A DNA stretch of 64,000 nt, from contig NZ_JXSL01000009.1 in the NCBI RefSeq assembly GCF_000829825.1, positions 186,001 through 250,000 on the forward strand, in the 5' to 3' direction. This DNA comes from Paramagnetospirillum magnetotacticum MS-1 (GTDB lineage: Bacteria > Pseudomonadota > Alphaproteobacteria > Rhodospirillales > Magnetospirillaceae). Numbering within the stretch: the first letter of the stretch is position 1; each line of letters opens with the position of its first letter. The notes below the pieces were generated by a model. That model saw nothing but the letters and a program-made list of their open reading frames with translations. It did no database searches and was not told the DNA's origin. Position numbers and translations under genes: made by a program. Of the stretch, positions 29,419 to 37,899 are shown one piece after another.

Positions 29419-30441
29419 ATGGTTGGGGACTGCGCCACGGTGCTGAAACGCTTTTTCGGACATGGGATGAAATTGGCGATGGCCGCCATGACGGTGTTGT
29501 CCGTCGTGCACCCGGCCCATGCCGAGACCTGGATCGCCTCCTATCAGTTCCCGCCCGGCGACATGCGAGACGAGGCCATGCGCGCTATCGCCAGCGCCAT
29601 GGAGCCCCAGGGGGTAACCATCCGGCTTTATGCCTCTGCCTCTCTGCTGCGCCCCGGTGACCAGTGGAGCGCGCTGACCGGCGGCAGTATCGACATGGCC
29701 TTCATGCCGTCGGACTATCTGCAGGGGCGCGTTCCCCAACTCGGGGCCCTGTCGCTGCCGACCTTGATCCGCTCGCGGGCCCAGGGCGAACGCGTCGCCG
29801 CCTCGGCCGTCATGCGCGATCTGAAGCGCCAGATGGAGGCGGCTGGCGCGTTGGTTCTGGCTGATTCCTGGATTCCCGGCGCCTATGCCAGCCGTCAGCG
29901 TTGCGTGGTGAACCCCGTTGATGCCAAGGGCCTGCGGGCCAGAACCATCGGGCGCTTCATGAGCGAGTTCTGGGCCGGAGCCGGGGCCGCCCCCGTCCCG
30001 GTCATCTCCTCGGATTCGCTGGGCACCCTGGTCAGCAATGATCTGATCGATATCGCCAATACCTCGGCCGCCACCTTGCTCTCCCTGCGCATGGAGCGCA
30101 AATTCACCTGTCTGGTGGTCCCCGGAGAGGCGGGTGCCCTGTGGTATAATTATGAACCGATTCTGATCTCCAAACGCCGCTACGACTCTCTCAGCGAGTC
30201 TCAGCGCCAGGCCCTGCACACCGCCGCCGCCGCCGCCGAGGCCAGTCTGTCCCAAGCCTTGTCCCTGCTCGAGCGCCGCCTGGCCGGCACTTTCATCGCC
30301 GCCGGGGTGGAGGTGGTCACCCTGGATGCCGAAGCCTTCGAGGCATGGCGCAAACTGGCCCGGCAAACCGCCTGGAAATCCTTTCGCACCCATGTGCCGG
30401 GGGGCGGCGATATCCTGGACAAGTTGCAGGCCGTGGAGTGA
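29419..30441 (+). CDS. TRAP-type (DctP family) periplasmic binding protein, orphan
   Basis: About 340 residues. A signal peptide ends in HPAHA-E. The mature part follows the DctP fold: a PPGDMRDEAMRA segment, GSIDMAFMPSDYL, a central A-x-Q-type region and a long C-terminal helix. TRAP binding proteins normally work with DctQ/DctM membrane subunits, and none is present here. It directly follows the ABC ATPase gene, so it may serve that importer or act with a distant TRAP system. The start is uncertain: the ATG at 29419, a GTG about 20 bases later and the ATG at 29467 are all in frame. Confidence 0.8.
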   Translation: MVGDCATVLKRFFGHGMKLAMAAMTVLSVVHPAHAETWIASYQFPPGDMRDEAMRAIASAMEPQGVTIRLYASASLLRPGDQWSALTGGSIDMAFMPSDYLQGRVPQLGALSLPTLIRSRAQGERVAASAVMRDLKRQMEAAGALVLADSWIPGAYASRQRCVVNPVDAKGLRARTIGRFMSEFWAGAGAAPVPVISSDSLGTLVSNDLIDIANTSAATLLSLRMERKFTCLVVPGEAGALWYNYEPILISKRRYDSLSESQRQALHTAAAAAEASLSQALSLLERRLAGTFIAAGVEVVTLDAEAFEAWRKLARQTAWKSFRTHVPGGGDILDKLQAVE

Positions 30442-30445
30442 TCCC

Positions 30446-31132
30446 TTGAAGGAAACCAGTAAGTCCATCGCGCGCCGCGCCCGTCAGCCCGACTTCATCA
30501 CCCGGATCTTCGTCGGCCAGGGTTTGGACATCGGCGGCGCCAACGATCCCCTCGCCCTGTATGGCGAGCAGTTTCCCGGAATCACCGGGACCAAGATCTG
30601 GGACGTGGTCGATGGCGATCTGCAATTCCTCACAGGCCTGGCCGATGCCAGCTTCGACTTCGTGCATTCCGCCTTTGTCTTGCAGAAGATGGCCGATCCC
30701 AAGGAAGCCCTGCGCCACTGGCTGCGCGTCCTCAAGCCCGGTGGCCATATGGTCGTCCTGGTTCCCGACGAGGACATGTACGAGCAGGGCTGGTGGCCGT
30801 CGCGGCACAATCTTGAACACCGATGGACCTTTACCCTGTTCAAGACGAAATCCTGGAGTCCCGTCTCGGTCAACCTGCTGGAAGTCCTGCCCTCGCTGGG
30901 CGTCCAGGCCGATATCCGCCGCATCGAATCCCTGGACGGCAGCTTCCGCCATCGCCTGCCCCGCTTCGACCAGACCTTGACGCCGGTGGGCGAGGCCGCC
31001 ATCGAATTCATCATCCGCAAGCGCCCGCAGCCCGAAGCGGTGGCGGGCGGGCGCTTCAACGCCGAAGCCCAGTTGAGCCCCCGCGACGTCTTCTTGCTGA
31101 CCGGCCTGCGGGTCGAGACGCAGAAGGGGTGA
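30446..31132 (+). CDS. SAM-dependent methyltransferase, class I
   Basis: The protein has 228 residues. The SAM-binding motif is in GLDIGGANDPLALYG, followed by DVVDGDLQFL and the post-motif VHSAFVLQKMADPKEALRHW, with LKPGGHMVVLVPD as motif III. This matches the Methyltransf_11 group. The only suitable start is a TTG at 30446 with GGAG seven bases upstream; it lies 4 bases after the binding-protein stop, so the genes are probably co-transcribed. The acceptor substrate is unknown. Confidence 0.85.
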   Translation: MKETSKSIARRARQPDFITRIFVGQGLDIGGANDPLALYGEQFPGITGTKIWDVVDGDLQFLTGLADASFDFVHSAFVLQKMADPKEALRHWLRVLKPGGHMVVLVPDEDMYEQGWWPSRHNLEHRWTFTLFKTKSWSPVSVNLLEVLPSLGVQADIRRIESLDGSFRHRLPRFDQTLTPVGEAAIEFIIRKRPQPEAVAGGRFNAEAQLSPRDVFLLTGLRVETQKG

Positions 31133-31207
31133 GCCGCAGTCTCGGTGACCATAGATCAGCGTGGGGCGTCACCGCGCTCAAAATATTGCCCCGCCCTCCA
31201 TATCCGG

Positions 31208-31233
31208 CATAATGGTACCGCAATGCCATTATG
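31208..31233. promoter_or_regulatory. Palindrome over the promoter of the FadH-like gene
   Basis: CATAATGG (31208-31215) and CCATTATG (31226-31233) are a perfect 8-bp inverted repeat. The left arm starts with CATAAT, which lies 16 bases after TTGCCC and would be the -10 of a promoter. The palindrome ends 8 bases before the start codon. A repressor site is likely (inference). Confidence 0.45.
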
Positions 31234-31241
31234 AGGTCGCC

Positions 31242-33242
31242 ATGCCCCATCGCCACCTGCTGTCGCCCATCACGCTTCGCGCAATCCATCTTCCCAACCG
31301 CATGATCATGGGGTCCATGCATTTGGGCTTCGAAGGGCTGCCCGATGCCTGGCCTCGGCTGGCCGCGTTTTATGCCGAACGCGCCAGGGGCGGTATCGGC
31401 CTGATCGTCACCGGCGGCGTGGCGCCCAACGAGCAAGGCAATTTCGGCCCCGACGGCACGGTACTGACCTCCGAGGCCGAACTTCCCGGTCACCAGTTGA
31501 TCACCCAGGCGGTGCACCGCGAAGGCGGGCGCATCATCATGCAGATCCTTCATTGCGGCCGCTATTCCCGCATGAAGGATATCGTGGCGCCCTCGGCGAT
31601 CAGGGCCCCCATCAACAGCGCCACACCGCGCGAACTCACCGATGCCGAGATCGTTCAGACCGTTGCCGATTACGCCAACTGCGCCCGGCTGGCCTTGCTG
31701 GCGGGGTATGACGGCGTCGAGGTGATGGCGTCCGAAGGCTATCTGATCAACGAATTCCTGGCGCCGCGCACCAATAAGCGCACGGACCGTTGGGGCGGAG
31801 ACTTGCACGGCCGCATGCGTTTCCTGGTGGAGATCGTCCGCGCCGTGCGCCAAGCCCTGGGCGAGGCCAAGATGATGAGCGTGCGCCTGTCCATGGTGGA
31901 TCTGGTGGAAGACGGCTTGAGCGCCGATGAGGTGGTCGCCGTCGCCCAGGCCATCGAGATCGAGGGCTGCGACCTGATCAACAGCGGCATCGGCTGGCAC
32001 GAGGCCAGGGTTCCCACCATCGCCCATACGGTCCCCCAGGGGGTGTGGAGCTGGGCCACCGCCCGCGTCAAGGCAGCCGTGAAGATTCCGGTGGCCGCCA
32101 GCAACCGCATCAAGACCCCGGACCTTGCCGAATCCCTCATCGCCGAGGGCCAGTGCGATCTGGTCAGCATGGCGCGTCCCCTGCTGGCCGATCCCGCCTT
32201 CGCCGCCAAGGTGGCGCGCGGCGAGGCCAGCACCATCAACGCCTGTATCGGCTGCAACCAGGGCTGCCTCGATCCCATCTTCTCGGGCGGGGCCGCCACC
32301 TGTCTGGTCAACCCCCGCGCCGGACGGGAAGGCGAGTTCATGGCGCGCCCGCCTTGCGAAACCAAACGCATCGCCGTGGTGGGCGGCGGACCGGCCGGTC
32401 TGGCCTGCGCCCTGGAAGCCGCCAAGCGCGGCCATGCCGTTACCCTGTTCGACGCGGCGCCCCAGTTGGGTGGCCAGTTCATCCTGGCCCAGACCGTGCC
32501 GGGTAAGGAGGAATACGCCGCTACCCCCGCCTATTACGCCCAGGCCCTGACCCAGGCCGGAGTCACCCTGCGCCTGGGCCGTGCCGCAGCCGCCTCGGAC
32601 CTGACGGGGTTCGAGCGCATCGTCCTGGCCACCGGCATCCGCCCGCGCAAGCTTGACCTGCCCGGCGCCGACCACCCCAAGGTGGTGGGCTACGAGGATA
32701 TCTTGTCGGGCGCCAAGCGGGCCGGGGCCCGCGTCGCCATCATGGGTGCGGGCGGCATCGGTTTCGACGTGGCCCTCACTCTGGTGGGCGAGGACCACGA
32801 GGCGGACTTCAACGCCCAATGGGGCATCGACCGCGCCTTCACCCATCGCGGCGCCTTGGCCGAGCCTTCGGCCCCGCCACCACCCAAACGCGCCATCACC
32901 ATGCTTCAACGCAAGCCCGACCGCCCCGGCGCCTCACTCGGCAAGACCACAGGCTGGATTCATAAGGCCCATCTCCAACGCCACCACGTGGACATGCTGG
33001 CGGGCGTTACCTACCGCCGCATCGACGATGCCGGGCTGCATGTCACCCTGAACGGCGAGGACAGGCTGATCGAGGCCGACACCATCGTGGTCTGTATCGG
33101 CCAGGAGCCACGGCGCGATCTGGCCGACGAGTTGAAAGCCCTGGGCCGTGACGTCCAATTGATCGGCGGGGCCCGCGATGCCTCGAAGCTGGACGCCCTC
33201 GCCGCCTTCGAGGAGGGGACGCGGTTGGGGTTGGCCCTTTGA
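31242..33242 (+). CDS. FadH-like NADPH 2,4-dienoyl-CoA reductase / old yellow enzyme family Fe-S flavoprotein
   Basis: The protein has 666 residues, close to E. coli FadH (672). An FMN-binding TIM barrel (1-330) is followed by four cluster cysteines at C335, C338, C342 and C354 (CIGCNQGC ... TC), the FadH spacing. Next come an FAD-binding Rossmann motif (IAVVGGGPAGLACA) and an NAD(P) motif (AIMGAGGIGFDVA). FadH reduces 2,4-dienoyl-CoA during unsaturated fatty-acid oxidation; related enzymes act on trimethylamine or other enones. The start ATG has GAGG ahead and the overlapping palindrome suggests regulation. The exact substrate is not certain. Confidence 0.9.
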   Translation: MPHRHLLSPITLRAIHLPNRMIMGSMHLGFEGLPDAWPRLAAFYAERARGGIGLIVTGGVAPNEQGNFGPDGTVLTSEAELPGHQLITQAVHREGGRIIMQILHCGRYSRMKDIVAPSAIRAPINSATPRELTDAEIVQTVADYANCARLALLAGYDGVEVMASEGYLINEFLAPRTNKRTDRWGGDLHGRMRFLVEIVRAVRQALGEAKMMSVRLSMVDLVEDGLSADEVVAVAQAIEIEGCDLINSGIGWHEARVPTIAHTVPQGVWSWATARVKAAVKIPVAASNRIKTPDLAESLIAEGQCDLVSMARPLLADPAFAAKVARGEASTINACIGCNQGCLDPIFSGGAATCLVNPRAGREGEFMARPPCETKRIAVVGGGPAGLACALEAAKRGHAVTLFDAAPQLGGQFILAQTVPGKEEYAATPAYYAQALTQAGVTLRLGRAAAASDLTGFERIVLATGIRPRKLDLPGADHPKVVGYEDILSGAKRAGARVAIMGAGGIGFDVALTLVGEDHEADFNAQWGIDRAFTHRGALAEPSAPPPPKRAITMLQRKPDRPGASLGKTTGWIHKAHLQRHHVDMLAGVTYRRIDDAGLHVTLNGEDRLIEADTIVVCIGQEPRRDLADELKALGRDVQLIGGARDASKLDALAAFEEGTRLGLAL

Positions 33243-33355
33243 TGAGGGCTGCCGCCCTCAGACCCGCTTGGGGCGATGCCCCAAACCTTCTTTGATTTTC
33301 AAAATATAGGGAGGTTAGGAGGTCTCCTCCAACCGGGGTCGGGGCGGGAGCCCCG
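33243..33355. terminator. Three stem-loops between convergent genes
   Basis: Three hairpins lie between the FadH-like stop and the BaiN-like stop: TGAGGGC-N4-GCCCTCA (33243-33260), TTGGGGC-GAT-GCCCCAA (33268-33284), and CGGGGC-N4-GCCCCG (33340-33355). The second is followed by a T-rich stretch and is the best terminator candidate for the plus-strand gene. Confidence 0.6.
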
Positions 33356-33363
33356 CATCTCCC

Positions 33364-34551
33364 TCAAACGCTCATCCCCGCCACCCAGCCCGACGACCAC
33401 GCCCACTGGAAGTTATAGCCGCCCAGCCAACCGGCCACGTCGACGGCCTCGCCGACGAAGAAGAGGCCGGGATGGGATTTGGCCGCCATGGTCTTGGAGG
33501 AAAGACCGGCGGTGTCCACACCGCCCAAGGTGACCTCGGCGGTGCGATAGCCCTCGCTGCCCGCCGGAACCAGCGGCCACTGGGACAGCAGCCGGGCCAA
33601 TCCGGCCAGGGCGGCATTTGTCGACTGACCAATCGGTCGACCCAGCAGCCCAGCCCGCTCCACCAGGGCGCGGGCCAGTCTGGCGGGCAGCAGCTCTCCC
33701 ACGATGGTTTCCACCTGGGCATTGGGCCTTTGCGCCTTGCGCTCCAGCAGGCGGGCCTGCACGTCCAGGTCGGGAAGCAGGTTAAGCGTAATAGACTGAC
33801 CGGTCAGCCAATACGAACTGATCTGCAAAATGGCCGGTCCCGACAATCCTCGATGGGTGAACAGCACGGCTTCGCGGAATTTGGTCTTGCCGAATGTCAC
33901 CTCGGCTGGAATGGCGATACCGGCCAGATCGCGCATCAGGTCGAGATCGGCCCCGGTAAAGGTCAGCGGCACCAATCCGGGCCGCGGCGCCACCACCGCC
34001 AAGCCATAACGCCCGGCCAGGGTATGGGCGAAGCCGGTAGCGCCGATCTTCGGCACCGATAATCCGCCTGTGGCCACCACCAAAGCGGCGGCCTCATAGG
34101 TTCCTCGGCTGGTGGCCGCCCGGAAGGGGCCGTCGCCGGTGACGGCGCCGATCTTGGCGTCGAGCACCATCTCCACCCCACCCGCGCCACATTCGCTCAT
34201 CAGCATGGAGACGATATCGGCAGCGGAATTGTCGCAGAAAAGCTGTCCATGCTCGCGCTCGTGGAAGGCGATGCGGTAGCGCTTCATCAGGTCGAGGAAA
34301 TCGGCGGGGCCGTACCGCTTCAGCGCCGAGGTGGCGTAATGGGGATTGGCCGACAGATACTGGGCGGGCGTCACGGTGCGGTTGGTGAAGTTGCACTTGC
34401 CGCCGCCCGAGATGAGGATCTTGCGCCCCGGCTGGTCGCTGTGGTCCAGCACCACCACCCTCTTGCCCCGCCCCGAGGCCAGGGCGGCGCACATCAGCCC
34501 GGCGGCACCGGCACCGATCACCATCACGTCATAGGGGAAAAGAGAGTTCAA
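33364..34551 (-). CDS. HI0933/BaiN-like NAD(P)/FAD flavoprotein
   Basis: The protein has 395 residues, typical for the family. It opens with the FAD motif VIGAGAAGLMCA, then GRKILISGGGKCNFTN, the hallmark of HI0933-like proteins, and ends with GLFFVGEAVDVAGWLGGYNFQWAWSSG. Members reduce diverse substrates (the gut BaiN enzyme acts on bile acids), but the physiological role in most bacteria is unknown. The start is a TTG whose last bases overlap the TGA stop of the upstream gene, indicating translational coupling. Longer in-frame extensions run into that gene and were rejected. Confidence 0.9.
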   Translation of the reverse strand: MNSLFPYDVMVIGAGAAGLMCAALASGRGKRVVVLDHSDQPGRKILISGGGKCNFTNRTVTPAQYLSANPHYATSALKRYGPADFLDLMKRYRIAFHEREHGQLFCDNSAADIVSMLMSECGAGGVEMVLDAKIGAVTGDGPFRAATSRGTYEAAALVVATGGLSVPKIGATGFAHTLAGRYGLAVVAPRPGLVPLTFTGADLDLMRDLAGIAIPAEVTFGKTKFREAVLFTHRGLSGPAILQISSYWLTGQSITLNLLPDLDVQARLLERKAQRPNAQVETIVGELLPARLARALVERAGLLGRPIGQSTNAALAGLARLLSQWPLVPAGSEGYRTAEVTLGGVDTAGLSSKTMAAKSHPGLFFVGEAVDVAGWLGGYNFQWAWSSGWVAGMSV

Positions 34552-35048
34552 ATCTCGACCGCCCCCAGCTTGGCCTGGGTTTCCTTCAGGCGGTCGGCCT
34601 TTTTCTTCATATCGTGTTCCATGCGCTTGATGCGCTTGTCCAGGTCCTCGATATGGGCGAGGCGCTCGGCCCGTTTCTGCTTGTTGTAGCCCGAGGTGAA
34701 GCGTTTGATGCCCCAATCGGCGGTGACGAAGAACAAGGCGGCACCCGCCACCAAGGTGATGATGGCCGCCACGCCGCCATAGGCGCTGTTGACCGCCACC
34801 ATGGCCCCCCAAAAACCGATGGTCACCAAGGACGAGGCCGAGGCCAGAACCAGGCGGTTGACCGTCTGGTCATAGCGCATCAACCGCTTTTCGTGCTCGC
34901 GCATGGCGTTGACGATCTCTTCGCGGGCGATGTTCTGCCAGGTGCGGAACGACATGCCTTTGACCGTCCGGTTCTCGCGGATGGTCTGTTCCAGCTTGCG
35001 AACCAGATAATCGGCCTTCTGTTCCGGTGTCGGGCCTTCGACGGCCAA
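34548..35048 (-). CDS. Small membrane protein of unknown function with flanking coiled coils
   Basis: The protein has 166 residues. A charged helical N-terminus (1-65) precedes two hydrophobic segments (about 66-86 and 90-112). A basic helical C-terminus (115-160), rich in Lys and Glu with heptad-like Leu/Ile spacing (LAHIEDLDKRIKRMEHD), suggests a coiled coil. Both ends should be cytoplasmic. I do not recognise a family. It is translationally coupled (4-base overlap) to the BaiN-like flavoprotein, so the two may work together at the membrane. Confidence 0.8.
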   Translation of the reverse strand: MAVEGPTPEQKADYLVRKLEQTIRENRTVKGMSFRTWQNIAREEIVNAMREHEKRLMRYDQTVNRLVLASASSLVTIGFWGAMVAVNSAYGGVAAIITLVAGAALFFVTADWGIKRFTSGYNKQKRAERLAHIEDLDKRIKRMEHDMKKKADRLKETQAKLGAVEI

Positions 35049-35120
35049 GGCGTATCTCCTGCGGCTATGGACGGCCGCAGTCTAAAGCGGTTCTCTGCGG
35101 GACGGAAGCCGTCGCCGACT

Positions 35121-35211
35121 CCGTCATCCCGGCCGAACAACGTGAGAGCCGGGACCCAGGAGTCACGCCCCCCTGGGCCCCGGATAGCGCGATGCGCTTC
35201 CGGGGTGACGA
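35121..35211. repeat. REP-like palindromic element
   Basis: The outer arms CGTCATCCCGG (35122-35132) and CCGGGGTGACG (near 35200-35210) pair imperfectly. The inner arms CCGGGACCCAGG and CCTGGGCCCCGG pair with one mismatch. It is an intergenic hairpin of a kind widespread in alphaproteobacteria (general knowledge), and distinct in sequence from the elements at 20.3 and 25.6 kb. Confidence 0.55.
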
Positions 35212-35230
35212 TGGCGGTAAACCTCACCCA

Positions 35231-36391
35231 TCACGCTTTCCGGAAAGGCCCTTCCTCGGTCTGGTCAGCCATATCCTCGGCCACTTGGGCGCGTTCATGG
35301 GCGAGATAGCGGGCCACCGGCTCGGCCAGGGCGGCATCGGCGATCCAGTGGGCTGAATAGGTGGGCGTCGGCAGGTAGCCCCGGCTGACCTTGTGCTCGC
35401 CCTGGGCTCCGGCCTCGACGCGCGCCAGTCCATGGGCGATGGCGAAGTCCAGGGCGCGGTAGTAGCAGGCCTCGAAATGCAGGAAGTCCACATGCCGCCC
35501 GCCACCCCAGGTGCGGCCATAAAGCGTGTCCTTGCCCAGCATGTTGAAGGCGGCCCCCAGGGGCTCGCCGTCATCTTCGGCCCAGACCAGGACCACGGCT
35601 TCGGCCAGATTCGAGGCCGACAGTTCCTCGAAGAAGGCGCGGTTGACATAGGCCCGACCCCATTTGCGGTCGACCACCGACTCATAGAAGGCATGAAACA
35701 CATCCCAATGGCGCGATTTGACCTCGGTGCCCACCAAGGTGGTGATGCGCACGCCGGAGCGCGCCACGGCGTCGCGCTCCTTACGGATCTGCTTGCGTTT
35801 GCGCGACGACAATTGCCCCAGAAAGTCGTCAAAGCTTTGATAGCCCTGATTGCTCCAGTGATACTGGCTGCCCAGGCGTTGCAGATAGCCCACCTCGCCC
35901 AGTCCCTCATACTCCTGGCCGCTGGGAAAGGTGACGTGCACCGAACTGGCCCCCAGGCGACGCGCCAGATCCACCATGGAAGCTGCCAGGACACGGCGCA
36001 GCCTTGGGCCGTCCTCTCCGGGGCGGACCAGCAGGCGCGGCCCCGTGACGGGCGTGAAGGGCACGGCGCATTGCAGCTTTGGGTAATAGCGCCCTCCCGC
36101 CCGCTCATAGGCCTGGGCCCAACTCCAGTCGAAGACGTATTCGCCGAAGGAATGGCTTTTGAGATAAAGCGGCGCCGCCGCCAGCAAGCGGCCCTCCGCG
36201 TCCCTCACCGCCAGATGGCGGGGCGTCCAGCCGGTCTGGGCCGTGGCCGATCCCGAATGCTCCATGGCCAGAAGGAAAGCGTGGCGAATAAAGGGATTAT
36301 GGCTCCCTGCACACCCATCCCACTCCTCCGCCCCGATCTCAGCGATGGCGGATAAGACGGTGACGGTCAGGGACTGGTTTCCATCGGGCAT
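35231..36391 (-). CDS. FemAB/GNAT-like acyltransferase-fold protein (peptidogalycan recognition family)
   Basis: The protein has 386 residues. Conserved segments include DWSWAQAYERAGGRYYPKLQ, VPFTPVTGPRLLV, SRKRKQIRKERD and the C-terminal GAQGEHKVSRGYLPTPTYSAHWI, typical of the DUF482/FemAB-related family. These have a double GNAT fold and have been linked to peptidoglycan or amino-acid transfer, but the substrate is unproven. The start ATG at 36391 is preceded by a GGCGAG sequence; a longer in-frame extension to 36502 has no family support. A REP-like element follows the stop. Confidence 0.85.
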   Translation of the reverse strand: MPDGNQSLTVTVLSAIAEIGAEEWDGCAGSHNPFIRHAFLLAMEHSGSATAQTGWTPRHLAVRDAEGRLLAAAPLYLKSHSFGEYVFDWSWAQAYERAGGRYYPKLQCAVPFTPVTGPRLLVRPGEDGPRLRRVLAASMVDLARRLGASSVHVTFPSGQEYEGLGEVGYLQRLGSQYHWSNQGYQSFDDFLGQLSSRKRKQIRKERDAVARSGVRITTLVGTEVKSRHWDVFHAFYESVVDRKWGRAYVNRAFFEELSASNLAEAVVLVWAEDDGEPLGAAFNMLGKDTLYGRTWGGGRHVDFLHFEACYYRALDFAIAHGLARVEAGAQGEHKVSRGYLPTPTYSAHWIADAALAEPVARYLAHERAQVAEDMADQTEEGPFRKA

Positions 36392-36591
36392 GCTCGCCGG
36401 ACCTGCCTTTTGCCGTAACAGCGGGGACACCCTTGCAGATAGTGCGGCGCACGGCCAATTCCAACGCACCGCGCGATGACTCTTTATAGTTGTTATATGC
36501 ATGCTATAGATGCATTATTCGAATCATTATTCGCTTGCGTACACCTATTGTGCGCAACAGTTCGATGATCGATAAAAAGGGGGGGGGTGTC

Positions 36592-37767
36592 ATGGGCAAT
36601 GGGGTTTCAATCTCGCGGCTCGCACTGCTGTCTGGCGTCCTTTCCTTGGGGGGCTGCATCGAACTGCTGTCCACCACGCCGCCCCAGATCACTGATCAGA
36701 GTCAGATCACCGCCGCCCCACCCAACATTACCTTGACCTCCGTGCAGCAGAATATCGCCTATGCCGATATCCTGATTGATATGTACAACAAGCGGACTGT
36801 CGACCTGCGCAATACCGGATATTGGATGACCGCCCCGCTCTATGCGGCGGCCGTCGCCGCTGGCGCGGTCACCCTCCATGGCGCCAACACCAATGTTCTG
36901 GTGGATCTGGGCCTTGGAACCGGTGCCTATTATGTCTTGAATCAGAACCTTGATTTTTCCGGCCGAGCCGAGGTGCTGAGCGCATCGACGGAGAATTGGC
37001 GTTGCTTCAAGACCGCTGCCGAGAAGGTTAAGTTCTTTGACCCCAAGCAGTCTGGGGGGCCTGACTTCGGGACCATCATTCAAACCCGCAAGGCCCGCCT
37101 GGATCGCAATCTGGGAAAAGCCAAAGGCTACATTGCCAACAGTTCCGGTAGTGACGGAAATGTCCGCGCGGCGCTGGCCGCCGCCATCGCGCTGGGCACC
37201 AGTTCGAAACCTCTGGCCGTAAAGAATTCCCAAGCGGTGGCCGCAATTCCCGCCACCTTGGAAAAATATCGCCAGAAAATCGAGAACAGGGTCGCGACAC
37301 TGTATTTCGGAAAGATGCAGCAATTCAGCGCCAAGGCCACCTTGGACGCCGTCACGGGCAGCATCAAGGAATTGGAAGACCACAAAAGCCAGATGCAGGC
37401 CACGCGCAATGCCCTGGACGGCAACGCCGGATTGGACCCCGACGGCAAGAACAAGCAGTCCGTCCAAAGCATGAATGTCCCCGGCAAGGCCGATGACAGC
37501 GTGACCCGCATACCGGGCGCCCCGACCGAGCAAGAGCAGAAGGCCGATACCAATCAGGCGAAAATCGACAATCTCGGCATCCAGGCCGCCACTCCAGACG
37601 CCGTGGGATCCCCCAGGCAAAGGACGGCTCCCAACGTCGTCAACCTGGACAAAAAAATGCGCGCCATGACCTATATCATCAACGAGACCTTGGAGCAGTT
37701 GGTCTCCGATCCCGAGACCCTCTCGGCAATCGAACTGCCCGTCGAACTGGCCAAATGCGTTCCTTGA
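36592..37767 (+). CDS. Lipoprotein of unknown function
   Basis: The protein has 391 residues. The signal peptide ends in the lipobox LGGC, so the mature protein begins at the cysteine and should be lipid anchored. A second hydrophobic patch (TAPLYAAAVAAGAVTL, about 80-100) may be a membrane-associated hairpin. The rest is helical and polar, with Gln/Lys-rich stretches and a flexible Pro/Asp linker near 300-350. No family recognised. A run of nine G lies immediately before the start region; an in-frame ATG at 36565 upstream of the run would add 9 residues. Confidence 0.75.
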   Translation: MGNGVSISRLALLSGVLSLGGCIELLSTTPPQITDQSQITAAPPNITLTSVQQNIAYADILIDMYNKRTVDLRNTGYWMTAPLYAAAVAAGAVTLHGANTNVLVDLGLGTGAYYVLNQNLDFSGRAEVLSASTENWRCFKTAAEKVKFFDPKQSGGPDFGTIIQTRKARLDRNLGKAKGYIANSSGSDGNVRAALAAAIALGTSSKPLAVKNSQAVAAIPATLEKYRQKIENRVATLYFGKMQQFSAKATLDAVTGSIKELEDHKSQMQATRNALDGNAGLDPDGKNKQSVQSMNVPGKADDSVTRIPGAPTEQEQKADTNQAKIDNLGIQAATPDAVGSPRQRTAPNVVNLDKKMRAMTYIINETLEQLVSDPETLSAIELPVELAKCVP

Positions 37768-37774
37768 GGCAGGA

Positions 37775-37821
37775 GCCCCCCCGATAGTGTGGGGGAGGCC
37801 TGACACCGGAGGGGGTTTTTT
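37775..37821 (+). terminator. Probable rho-independent terminator of the lipoprotein gene
   Basis: GCCCCCCCG (37775-37783) can pair with CGGAGGGGG (37807-37815, one bulged A) and is followed at once by TTTTTT. The loop is long and contains another G5 run that could pair alternatively. It lies 8 bases after the stop codon. Confidence 0.55.
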
Positions 37822-37899
37822 CTTGAGAGCCGTTGGTGCTATGGTCCGCGCCTTCGCATCGACGCTAAGGACCGCGCAGCTCGCGGTAGCCTTTTGACC

